Assembly (NCBI GenBank): GCA_014238285.1
Contig: JABABK010000029.1
Span: 1-35,884, forward strand
Reading direction: 5' to 3'
Origin: Hellea sp.
Lineage (GTDB): Bacteria; Pseudomonadota; Alphaproteobacteria; Caulobacterales; Maricaulaceae
Length of the DNA: 35,884 nucleotides
This document shows positions 8,237 to 15,948 of the stretch, piece by piece. The position numbers and the translations under genes were made by a program. The notes under the pieces are model-generated. The model was given only the letters and a program-made list of their open reading frames with translations. It ran no database searches and was not told the origin of the DNA. Each line of letters starts with the position of its first letter. Position 1 is the first letter of the stretch.

Positions 8237-9268
8237 GTGGGCAAACCCCTCGTTTTAACGCCTCTGGTCTTAACATTGGGCGACCCGTCTGGTATCGGTC
8301 CAGAAATCACCGTCAAAGCTTGGGAATCCCTTAGGCGCAGTCCTGATCATGCTTTTGCATTTTTAGCACCCTATGATCTGATCGCGAATCTATTGGCAAA
8401 AGCCGGCCTTCCTGAACCGCGGCTTATCTCTAGTCTAGGTGAAGCGTCCGGCGTTTTCTCTGACAGCCTTCCAATCCTCCCTATGAAAGCGGATCGCCCT
8501 GTTATTGAAGGCAAACCCACGCCCGCCAATGCATCGCTCATTATGGGCAGTATTAGCCGCGCCGTCGACTATTGCCTCGCAGGCGAAGCAGCGGCGATTG
8601 TAACAAACCCGATTTCCAAAGATGTCTTATATCAGTCAGGTTTCAAACATCCCGGCCATACTGAATATCTCGGCGAACTTACCAAAGATCACACGCCGCC
8701 CTATAGCCGAGGCCCGCTCATGATGCTCGCCAATGATCAGCTCCGCGTCGCCCTTGTCACAGTACACCAATCCATCCAGAGCGCGGCGCAGTCCATCACG
8801 CAAGACAAAATCATCAAACATGCCCGTATTTTAAACGGCGCTCTGCAGCACGATCTCGGGGTCCAGAAACCCCGCATTGCCATGGCAGCCCTCAACCCTC
8901 ACGCTGGCGAAAACGGCGCCATGGGAGATGCCGAGATCAAAATAATCAATCCAGCCGCCGAGAAGCTGCGCTTGGAGGGCATCAATATCACGAACGCCAT
9001 GCCGCCTGACACAATGTTCCATTCTGAGGCTCGCGCTCATTATGACGCGGCTCTTTGTATGTATCACGACCAAGGCCTAATTCCAGTCAAGACCATTGAT
9101 TTTCACGGCACGGTCAATGTGACTATGGGCCTGCCTATTGTCCGGACCTCACCAGATCATGGCACGGCTTTTGACATAGCCGGAAAAGACATTGCACGTG
9201 CTGACAGCCTTATCGCTGCCATCAAATTAGCGCGCACAATCGCGGATAATCGGATCCAACATGGATAG
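8237..9268 (+). CDS. pdxA: 4-hydroxythreonine-4-phosphate dehydrogenase
   Basis: NAD-dependent, divalent-metal enzyme of the DXP-dependent vitamin B6 pathway; it oxidises 4-phosphohydroxy-L-threonine ahead of PdxJ. The 343-residue protein has GDPSGIGPE (residues 15-23) and the three metal-binding histidines in GHTEYLG (His141), PHAGE (His222) and YHDQG (His277). The start appears to be GTG at 8237, two bases after the surA stop, with no strong ribosome site, suggesting translational coupling. It overlaps rsmA by 8 bases. Confidence 0.95.
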   Translation: MGKPLVLTPLVLTLGDPSGIGPEITVKAWESLRRSPDHAFAFLAPYDLIANLLAKAGLPEPRLISSLGEASGVFSDSLPILPMKADRPVIEGKPTPANASLIMGSISRAVDYCLAGEAAAIVTNPISKDVLYQSGFKHPGHTEYLGELTKDHTPPYSRGPLMMLANDQLRVALVTVHQSIQSAAQSITQDKIIKHARILNGALQHDLGVQKPRIAMAALNPHAGENGAMGDAEIKIINPAAEKLRLEGINITNAMPPDTMFHSEARAHYDAALCMYHDQGLIPVKTIDFHGTVNVTMGLPIVRTSPDHGTAFDIAGKDIARADSLIAAIKLARTIADNRIQHG

Positions 9269-10154
9269 CCATAACCTAGCCAGCCTCCCAACGCTCTCGG
9301 AAACCGTGAAGATCCACCGCCTCGGCGCCAATAAAAAGCTCGGCCAGCATTTCCTGCTGGACATGAACGTGACAGACCAGATTGCGCGCCTAGCCCTACC
9401 GCTTGAAGGCAGTCATATCGTCGAGATCGGCCCCGGCCCCGGCGGCCTCACCCGCGCCCTTTTAAAAAATAATGCCAGCGCCGTCACAGCCATTGAAATG
9501 GATGATCGTTTTCTAGCGCCATTAGCCGACATCAAAGCTGTATCAGGTGATCGCCTGAGCATCATTCACGGCGATGCCCTGAATGTGCATATCGCCAAAG
9601 AACTCGGCCCTGATCGGCCCATCAAAATCGCCGCCAACCTGCCGTATAATGTCGGCACTAAAATGCTGGTCAATTGGCTCACAGCCAATCCTCTATTTTG
9701 GACACAGGCTGTACTCATGTTCCAAAAAGAAGTCGCGCAGCGCATCGTCGCCGCGCCCGGAGACTCAGGCTATGGCCGCCTCGCTATACTATCGCAAAGC
9801 GTCTGTATGTGCCGCTTAGCTTTTGAAGTACCGGCAAAATCCTTCTCACCACCGCCCAAGGTGGATAGCGCCGTTGTTGTGTTCGATCCCCTGCCCGAGG
9901 ATAAGAGATTTAAAGACTTGAAAAAACTCGGCGAGCTTACCCAAGCCGCCTTTGGTCAACGCCGTAAAATGCTCAGAAAATCCTTAAGGCCATTTGCGAA
10001 GAAGTATGATTTGGTTTTGGAAGATTGGTTTGAAACTTGCGGAGCAGTAGTTACGCAAAGACCTGAAGAATTATCGGTTAGTCAATTTCAAAAGCTCGCT
10101 GGTTATTCTTCTATTACAATTTCACCATCAAAATCTTCCAAAGACAAACCATAA
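9261..10154 (+). CDS. rsmA: 16S rRNA (adenine1518-N6/adenine1519-N6)-dimethyltransferase
   Basis: KsgA/RsmA dimethylates two adjacent adenines in the 3'-terminal helix of 16S rRNA during 30S assembly, using SAM. Motifs: LGQHFL (27-32), SAM loop EIGPGPGGLT (55-64), acidic EMDDRF (79-84), catalytic NLPY (126-129), and the C-terminal FGQRRKMLRKSL block. The 297-residue protein ends with a serine- and lysine-rich tail of about 17 residues beyond the usual PEELSVSQF ending. That tail lies in the 52-base tail-to-tail overlap with the convergent lipoprotein gene, so it may have been gained by stop-codon loss. Confidence 0.95.
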   Translation: MDSHNLASLPTLSETVKIHRLGANKKLGQHFLLDMNVTDQIARLALPLEGSHIVEIGPGPGGLTRALLKNNASAVTAIEMDDRFLAPLADIKAVSGDRLSIIHGDALNVHIAKELGPDRPIKIAANLPYNVGTKMLVNWLTANPLFWTQAVLMFQKEVAQRIVAAPGDSGYGRLAILSQSVCMCRLAFEVPAKSFSPPPKVDSAVVVFDPLPEDKRFKDLKKLGELTQAAFGQRRKMLRKSLRPFAKKYDLVLEDWFETCGAVVTQRPEELSVSQFQKLAGYSSITISPSKSSKDKP

Positions 10155-10561
10155 TTGTAAATTTCACAACACCAGTCAGAGCTTAATAATCCATATGTCA
10201 TTTCCAAAACAGAGATATCAGTTTCGATGGTATAAATAATATCAAATGTCGTATACGGAGTATCCCCCACCTTTTTGACGGACTTACGTGTAACCGAAAC
10301 GACCTCCCCTTTTACAATCTCGTTACCATGAACAAATCGTGACAAACGCCCCAAAAATTCAGGCGTAATTTCAGGCTTAAGCTCCTTGTGAACATTTCGA
10401 AAAATACTTTCAAAATCCTTGGCAAGGGTAGCTTCATTTAATCGATCCACTTCAATTCTAACCTCTGGAGGCAATTCTTTAGAAATGTCATCGCTAACTG
10501 TAAATTCGCATGCAACGAGGCTTGCAATCGAAAAAATCGCAATTACCAACTTCAACCACAT
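10103..10561 (-). CDS. Small predicted lipoprotein, function unknown
   Basis: I do not recognise this family. The 152-residue protein starts with a lipoprotein signal (MWLKLVIAIFSIASLVACEF, lipobox LVAC, Cys18), then a charged globular domain of mixed helix and strand. The ATG at 10561 is preferred over 10567 because AGGAG lies 7 bases before it. It follows gmk by 16 bases on the same strand and is probably the last gene of the fab-mltG-gmk transcript. Its end overlaps rsmA by 52 bases on the opposite strand. The two adjacent cysteines in SDWCCEIY near the C-terminus are notable. Confidence 0.7.
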   Translation of the reverse strand: MWLKLVIAIFSIASLVACEFTVSDDISKELPPEVRIEVDRLNEATLAKDFESIFRNVHKELKPEITPEFLGRLSRFVHGNEIVKGEVVSVTRKSVKKVGDTPYTTFDIIYTIETDISVLEMTYGLLSSDWCCEIYNYGLSLEDFDGEIVIEE

Positions 10562-10577
10562 ATTCATGCTCCTTTAA

Positions 10578-11222
10578 TTACCCACCCTGAACCAAGGTCT
10601 TCACAAACGGTCCGAGCCACAATTGCCGTTTACGTTTTTGCCGCTCAGCAATGATGATCGCGGAAAGCTCTGCCATAGCCATATCGACATCTTGATTGAC
10701 GATAACATAGTCATATTCGGCCCAGTGGCTGATCTCGGCCTCACTTTTGCTCATACGTTTGGCGATGACGTCTTCGCTGTCTTGAGCGCGGGAGCGCAGG
10801 CGCTTTTCAAGCTCTTGCATATTGGGAGGAAGGATGAATATCTTCACCAGATCATCAGAGGCTGCCTGGGTTAGCTGCTGAGCGCCTTGCCAGTCTATAT
10901 CAAAAACAACGTCTTTACCCTCCGAGAGCGCCTGTTCAACAGGACCACGCGGGGTTCCGTAGTAATTATCAAAGACTTTGGCATGTTCCAGAAATTGCTC
11001 TTCATCGATCATGGCAGAGAAATCTTCCTTAGAGGTGAAATAGTAGTCCTTGCCATCTTCCTCACCCGGACGCGGGCGTCTGGTGGTCGCCGAAACGGAC
11101 ATCGCCATATTATTGTTTTCCGCCAAAAGACTGCGGGTCAGCGTGGTTTTACCCGCCCCCGAAGGCGAAGATAAAATAATCATAAGACCACGTCTGTGAG
11201 ATTTTAGCTCTTGGAGGTCCAT
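10578..11222 (-). CDS. gmk: Guanylate kinase
   Basis: Converts GMP and ATP to GDP and ADP in purine nucleotide supply. The 214-residue protein has the P-loop SPSGAGKTT (residues 19-27), the GMP-binding SVSATTRRPRPGEEDGKDY stretch, and the DIDWQGAQQL segment of the family. A ribosome site AAAGGA lies 7 bases before the ATG. It is downstream of mltG with 15 bases between; in many alphaproteobacteria yicC sits between these two genes but is not present here. Confidence 0.96.
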   Translation of the reverse strand: MDLQELKSHRRGLMIILSSPSGAGKTTLTRSLLAENNNMAMSVSATTRRPRPGEEDGKDYYFTSKEDFSAMIDEEQFLEHAKVFDNYYGTPRGPVEQALSEGKDVVFDIDWQGAQQLTQAASDDLVKIFILPPNMQELEKRLRSRAQDSEDVIAKRMSKSEAEISHWAEYDYVIVNQDVDMAMAELSAIIIAERQKRKRQLWLGPFVKTLVQGG

Positions 11223-11237
11223 GGGTTAATCCTTTGC

Positions 11238-12329
11238 CTATTCTTTCTGGGCGGCTTGGCGCTTGCGCTGCTGCTCTATCTTACGCCAGTTTCTGACATT
11301 GTCATTATGGCCTTTGAGGGTTTTTGCAAACACATGTCCGCCTGTCCCATCAGCGACGAAGAATATATAGTCGGTTTTGGCGGGCTGCAGTACAGCGGCG
11401 ATGGCTTCACGACCCGGATTACAAATCGGTGTCTTTGGCAGACCGTCCATTTGGTAAGTATTCCAGTCCGTTTTGCGGTCGATTTCGGACTGGCGAATAC
11501 CGCGCCCAAGCGGTTCGCCTTGGGAAACGCCATAAATAATCGTTGGGTCAGATTGCAGGCGAATGCCTTTATTGAGCCGGTTCATAAACAGGCCAGCGAC
11601 CACATCACGTTCCGATGTCACGCCCGTTTCTTTTTCGATGACGGAGGCCAGAATTATGGCTTCTTGCTTGGTTTTAATCGGGAGATCTTTTTGGCGGTTA
11701 TCCCAAAGCTCATCCAGCACATCCTTTTGAGCCTTTTGCATTTTCGCCACCAAAGCTGCGCGGCTCATTCCGCGCGGAGTCATATAAGTTTCAGGCAACA
11801 TAGTCCCTTCGGCAGGTGTATCGGGCGCATCTCCGGTCAAAGTTTCGACCCCCGACATGGCCCTAATAATCTGAGCGCTGGTGAGGCCTTCTGGAGCTGT
11901 GAACGGATAGAGAATAGCCTTACCCTCGGACAAAACTTTCATCACTCCGCGCATGCTGGATTTGGCAGGAATTACAAATTCACCTGCTTTTATCGTGCCA
12001 TCAACCTTATCCATCCGAACCATCATCTTAAACAGTTTCGAATTATCGATCAGTCCTTCAGATTCAAGCTTGGCCGCAATCGCCGATGTCCCTGCGCCCT
12101 TCGGAACTGTGAATATCTGTTCCGCTTCAGCAGGGCCATCTATCGCAAATTGATATTGAACAAAGCTCCACACGGCAAAACCAATGCCAGCGAAGAATGT
12201 TATCAGGCCCATAACGCCAACAAAATATAACGCACCGCGACTGGCTTTATCGGGTTTCTCGTCTGCCGCAGGCGTTTTGTCTTTTGATTTTGACTTTGAT
12301 TTTGTGGAAAAAGACTTTTTCTTAGCCAT
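11238..12329 (-). CDS. mltG: Endolytic murein transglycosylase MltG
   Basis: Inner-membrane lytic transglycosylase that cuts nascent glycan strands and sets their length. The 363-residue protein has a Lys/Ser-rich cytoplasmic N-terminus (1-30), one transmembrane helix (about 33-57), a LysM-like region (FTVPKGAGTSAIAAKL), and the YceG catalytic domain with ILASVIEKETG, where Glu232 matches the catalytic glutamate of E. coli MltG. Further conserved segments are LQSDPTIIYG and TPICNPG. It starts 5 bases after the fabF stop, so it is cotranscribed with the fatty-acid genes. Confidence 0.95.
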   Translation of the reverse strand: MAKKKSFSTKSKSKSKDKTPAADEKPDKASRGALYFVGVMGLITFFAGIGFAVWSFVQYQFAIDGPAEAEQIFTVPKGAGTSAIAAKLESEGLIDNSKLFKMMVRMDKVDGTIKAGEFVIPAKSSMRGVMKVLSEGKAILYPFTAPEGLTSAQIIRAMSGVETLTGDAPDTPAEGTMLPETYMTPRGMSRAALVAKMQKAQKDVLDELWDNRQKDLPIKTKQEAIILASVIEKETGVTSERDVVAGLFMNRLNKGIRLQSDPTIIYGVSQGEPLGRGIRQSEIDRKTDWNTYQMDGLPKTPICNPGREAIAAVLQPAKTDYIFFVADGTGGHVFAKTLKGHNDNVRNWRKIEQQRKRQAAQKE

Positions 12330-12334
12330 CTGAT

Positions 12335-13630
12335 CTAGGTGTCAGAAACTTTAGCAAAAATCAGAGCCGCATTGGTTCCGCCAAACCCGAAAGAGTTCGA
12401 CATAGCCGCATTGCAACTGATCGGTTTTGCTTTGAGCGGCACGAGATCAATATTGGTTTCCACATTGGGATTTTCCAAATTAAGCGTTGGCGGCGCGATT
12501 TGATCTCGCAGGGCCAATATAGTGAAAATAGTTTCGATAGCCCCAGCCGCGCCGAGTAAGTGACCTGTCATAGATTTGGTTGAAGACATACAAACGCCTT
12601 CAGGGTTGCCGCCAAACAGACGCTCAACGGCTCGGATTTCCAACTCATCTCCCATTGGGGTCGATGTTCCGTGAGCGTTGACATATCCGATTTCAGAAAC
12701 ATCAAGACCAGAGTTTTTAAGAGCCGCATTCATCGCGCGGTATCCGCCATTGCCATCAGGCGCTGGGCTGGTGATGTGATACGCATCGCCCGATAAGCCA
12801 TAGCCTTTAAACTCGGCATAGATTTTCGCGCCGCGGGCTTTGGCGTGCTCATATTCTTCTAAGACTAAAGCGCCTGCGCCCTCGCCCATCAAAAATCCGT
12901 CACGGCCTTCATCATAGGGACGAGACGCTTTTTCAGGTTCATCATTATAGCCCGTTGTCATAGCGCGGCAGGCGACAAAACCCGCAATGCCAAGACGGCA
13001 GATAGCGGCTTCTCCGCCGCCAGCTATCATAACATCCGCGTCGCCATGTATAATCATACGCGCGGCATCGCCAATAGCATGAGCGCCGGTTGCGCAGGCC
13101 GTCACCACACTGTGGTTAGGGCCTTTAAACCCGTGTCGAATGGATATCTGCCCGGCGGCCAAATTGATCAACATGCCGGGGATAACAAAAGGCGACAAAC
13201 GTCTAGGGCCTTTTTCAGCCAAAGTCAGAGACGCATTATACGTGCTTTGCAGACCACCAACGCCGGAGCCGAAAAGGACACCTGTGCGCTCTTGACCCTC
13301 AAGATCATCTTCGCCGGGCTGCCAGCCAGAATCGGCCACGGCTTCATCGGCTGCTGCTATAGAATATAGAATAAACTCATCAATGCGCTTGCGTTCACGC
13401 GCGGGCATAACGGCATCTGGATCAAATGATCCTTCAACATCTGGACCGCCGCCGCCGCGTCCATCGACGTAAGGCACCATAGCAGCAATTTTGCAAGCTA
13501 GGTCTTCGGTTTCAAAATGTTCGATTTTACTGGCACCAGATTGGCCAGCTTTAATGCGTTCCCACGCAGTGGAAACGCCGCATCCGACGGGCGATACGAG
13601 ACCTAAGCCTGTGACAACAACCCGACGCAT
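12335..13630 (-). CDS. fabF: Beta-ketoacyl-ACP synthase II
   Basis: Condensing enzyme for fatty-acid chain elongation, including the step that sets unsaturated chain length. The 431-residue protein has the thiolase-fold triad Cys179 (VVTACATGAH), His320 (NAHGTSTPMGD) and His357 (STKSMTGHLLGAAGA), with the C-terminal GFGGTNAA. A glycine-rich insertion at about 55-75 (RGGGGPD) makes it a little longer than the E. coli enzyme. It follows acpP by 17 bases. Confidence 0.97.
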   Translation of the reverse strand: MRRVVVTGLGLVSPVGCGVSTAWERIKAGQSGASKIEHFETEDLACKIAAMVPYVDGRGGGGPDVEGSFDPDAVMPARERKRIDEFILYSIAAADEAVADSGWQPGEDDLEGQERTGVLFGSGVGGLQSTYNASLTLAEKGPRRLSPFVIPGMLINLAAGQISIRHGFKGPNHSVVTACATGAHAIGDAARMIIHGDADVMIAGGGEAAICRLGIAGFVACRAMTTGYNDEPEKASRPYDEGRDGFLMGEGAGALVLEEYEHAKARGAKIYAEFKGYGLSGDAYHITSPAPDGNGGYRAMNAALKNSGLDVSEIGYVNAHGTSTPMGDELEIRAVERLFGGNPEGVCMSSTKSMTGHLLGAAGAIETIFTILALRDQIAPPTLNLENPNVETNIDLVPLKAKPISCNAAMSNSFGFGGTNAALIFAKVSDT

Positions 13631-13647
13631 TACCTAACTAAACCGGT

Positions 13648-13884
13648 TTAACCGAGTTTTTCAGTGATGAATTTAACGGCATCGCCAACTGTCTGAATGT
13701 GTTCAGCAGCATCATCAGGGATTTCGATATCAAACTCTTCTTCAAAAGCCATAACGAGTTCGACTGTATCTAGGCTGTCAGCACCAAGATCGTCAATGAA
13801 GTGAGCTTTATCAGTCACTTTATCTTCGTCCGCATCTAGATGCTCAATGACCATCTTTTTTACGCGGTCTAAAATATCTGACAT
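13648..13884 (-). CDS. acpP: Acyl carrier protein
   Basis: Carries growing acyl chains on 4'-phosphopantetheine. The 78-residue, strongly acidic four-helix protein has the attachment site [11 protein letters not shown] with Ser37. A good ribosome site (AAGGA) precedes the ATG. The 247-base gap upstream suggests its own promoter, in keeping with the high level of ACP. Confidence 0.98.
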   Translation of the reverse strand: MSDILDRVKKMVIEHLDADEDKVTDKAHFIDDLGADSLDTVELVMAFEEEFDIEIPDDAAEHIQTVGDAVKFITEKLG

Positions 13885-14131
13885 ATGTATTTCCTTAGTT
13901 AGGCCGCACAGCGCGGCGATTACAGGCCATGAAATAAGGTGTATTTGCTTAATTACAAGCCCCTTATCCCACTGGGGCTGCTACTAACACACATAAATAA
14001 GCTAAGCTAGACTGTATTCAGCCCATATTCAGGCAAGTTTATGCGCGTAGTTTCATATGGTTTCCCTATTTAATTCAGACTTTAATGAGCTAGGTTTTCA
14101 CGCGATTCTCTCGCCTCTTGCTGATACCGAC
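13885..14131 (-). promoter_or_regulatory. fabG-acpP intergenic region, likely acpP promoter/leader
   Basis: A 247-base gap with no convincing gene. It contains a 6-bp inverted repeat AGCCCC/GGGGCT (13958-13963 and 13974-13979, loop of 10) and a short GCCGC/GCGGC repeat near 13903-13917 just before the acpP ribosome site. Neither has a T-tract, so I do not call a terminator; a promoter and 5' leader for acpP are inferred from position only. Confidence 0.4.
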
Positions 14132-14872
14132 CTAGATCATCGCCATTCCGCCGTTAACGTGCAGAGTTTGACCTGTCACATACCCAGCTTCAGCGCTCGC
14201 CAAATATAGCGCCGCATTGGCAATGTCTTCGCCAGATCCAAGAGCTCCGGCGGGTATTTTTGTCAGTATCGCTTCTTTTTGAGCATCGTTAAGCGCATCT
14301 GTCATGGGTGAGCCGATAAACCCGGGCGCGATGCAGTTGACGGTAACACCGCGGCTCGCGACTTCTTGCGCGAGTGATTTTGAAAAGCCGATCATGCCAG
14401 CTTTCGATGCGGCATAATTGGTCTGGCCGGGGTTCCCTGTGACACCAACGATCGACGTGATTCCGATAATCCGGCCATGCCTAGCTTTCATCATACTGCG
14501 CAAACAAGCTTTGGAGAGGCGAAAATGTGCTTCGAGATTGACTTTGAGAACCATGTCCCAGTCTTCCTCTTTCATCCGCATTAAAAGACCATCGCGGGTC
14601 AATCCTGCATTTGAGATTAGAATATCAATGCCGCCATCAAGAGCTTCAGCCGCTTGCTTGACCAGACCGTTGACAGCCTCACCGTCTGATAGATTACACG
14701 GGGTGATCGCGCAGCGTTCGCCGAGTTCCGCCGCGAGGCTCTCTAATTTTTCTGCCCGCGTTCCTGACAGAGCTACGCTAGCACCCTGAGCATGAAGCTT
14801 TCTAGCGATCGCGCCGCCAAGCCCGCCCGTTGCGCCGGTTACAAGGGCGCGTTTTCCGGTTAAATCAAACAT
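14132..14872 (-). CDS. fabG: 3-oxoacyl-ACP reductase
   Basis: NADPH-dependent short-chain dehydrogenase that reduces beta-ketoacyl-ACP in the fatty-acid cycle. The 246-residue protein has the cofactor loop VTGATGGLGGA (residues 11-21), NAG (88-90), Asn112, and the catalytic Ser140, Tyr153 and Lys157 (TNYAASKAG), plus the IAPGFI loop. It begins one base after the fabD stop codon. Genome position beside fabD and acpP rules out a generic SDR. Confidence 0.97.
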   Translation of the reverse strand: MFDLTGKRALVTGATGGLGGAIARKLHAQGASVALSGTRAEKLESLAAELGERCAITPCNLSDGEAVNGLVKQAAEALDGGIDILISNAGLTRDGLLMRMKEEDWDMVLKVNLEAHFRLSKACLRSMMKARHGRIIGITSIVGVTGNPGQTNYAASKAGMIGFSKSLAQEVASRGVTVNCIAPGFIGSPMTDALNDAQKEAILTKIPAGALGSGEDIANAALYLASAEAGYVTGQTLHVNGGMAMI

Positions 14873-14873
14873 T

Positions 14874-15833
14874 CTATATCTCTCTTATATTAGATTTGAG
14901 TTTTTCTGCAAAAGCCTCAAGGCTTTCCGGTGTATTTAGGGCTGCACCTTCGACGCCTTTAACGATCCGGCGTAGCATAACCGTTAAAACTTTACCGCAA
15001 CCCGGTTCAGCGAAGGTATCTATGCCATCTGCCGCCATCCATTCAATCGATTCACGCCAACGAACCCGGCCTGTGACTTGCGTGACAAGGTCATTTCGGA
15101 TTTGCTCTGCACTCGTCGTTGGCCGCGCTGTCACATTATTGACCACAGGCACGATAGGTTCAGCGATGACTGTATCAGCGAGAGCCTCTGCCATAGCCTC
15201 AGCCGCTGGCGCCATCATATCACAATGAAACGGCGCAGAGACTTGCAGCATCATGGCTTTTTTGACACCGATTTCGCGGGCCGCTTCTGCGGCGCGCTCG
15301 ACGGCGGCTTTTTCGCCCGACAGCACAATCTGCCCGGTCGCATTATCATTGGCAATTTGGCAAATGCCGATTTCACGGCCCTTTGCGGCTGCAGCTTCCG
15401 CGTCTTCGACGGACGCCCCGAGTAAAGCCGCCATTGCGCCAGCGCCGACAGGAACAGCGGCCTGCATTGCATCTCCGCGAAGACGCAGCAGCTGCGCTGT
15501 TTTCGCAATTGAGATAGCGCCAGAAGCACAAAGCGCAGAATATTCACCTAGTGAATGACCAGCTACATATTTAGCGGCTGACACATCAACATCAAATTCT
15601 TCTTTTAAAACCCGCATCACGGCCATGGACGTCGCCATCAAGGCTGGCTGAGTGTTGGATGTCAGTGTGAGGTCCTCGATAGGTCCTTCCCACATTAATG
15701 TGGACAGCTTTTGCGACAAAGCCTCATCGACTTCGTCAAATACATGACGCGCACTGGCAAAATTCTCTGCAATTTCTCGCCCCATTCCAACGGCCTGGCT
15801 TCCCTGACCGGGAAAAATGAATGCAAATGCCAT
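14874..15833 (-). CDS. fabD: Malonyl-CoA:ACP transacylase
   Basis: Loads malonyl groups on ACP. The 319-residue protein shows FPGQGSQ (7-13), the nucleophile elbow GHSLGEYSA (92-100, Ser94) and the catalytic His203 in SAPFHCDMM. AAGGA lies close before the ATG. First gene of the fabD-fabG-acpP-fabF-mltG-gmk run. Confidence 0.97.
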   Translation of the reverse strand: MAFAFIFPGQGSQAVGMGREIAENFASARHVFDEVDEALSQKLSTLMWEGPIEDLTLTSNTQPALMATSMAVMRVLKEEFDVDVSAAKYVAGHSLGEYSALCASGAISIAKTAQLLRLRGDAMQAAVPVGAGAMAALLGASVEDAEAAAAKGREIGICQIANDNATGQIVLSGEKAAVERAAEAAREIGVKKAMMLQVSAPFHCDMMAPAAEAMAEALADTVIAEPIVPVVNNVTARPTTSAEQIRNDLVTQVTGRVRWRESIEWMAADGIDTFAEPGCGKVLTVMLRRIVKGVEGAALNTPESLEAFAEKLKSNIREI

Positions 15834-15948
15834 GGTTTTCCTTTCACTTAAGTCCTCTATTTGCTTGCAACTTCAATCATTTGCTTAAGGCTTCGTTAAG
15901 TGTGTTTGTTCATAAAGTTGCTAAGCGAATCTATCGGAAGCGATTGCT
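15834..15948. promoter_or_regulatory. Divergent fabD / coiled-coil gene promoter region
   Basis: A 115-base gap separating divergently read genes. It must carry the fabD operon promoter on the minus strand and one for the coiled-coil gene on the plus strand. I see no clear operator or box pair. Confidence 0.35.

Noticed and set aside
11211..12230. 339-codon plus-strand open frame opposite mltG
   Set aside because: Shadow of mltG: no family resemblance, many Cys, His and Phe, and the minus-strand protein has intact motifs.
13958..13979. AGCCCC/GGGGCT inverted repeat as a fabG terminator
   Set aside because: Short stem, 10-base loop and no T-tract on either strand.
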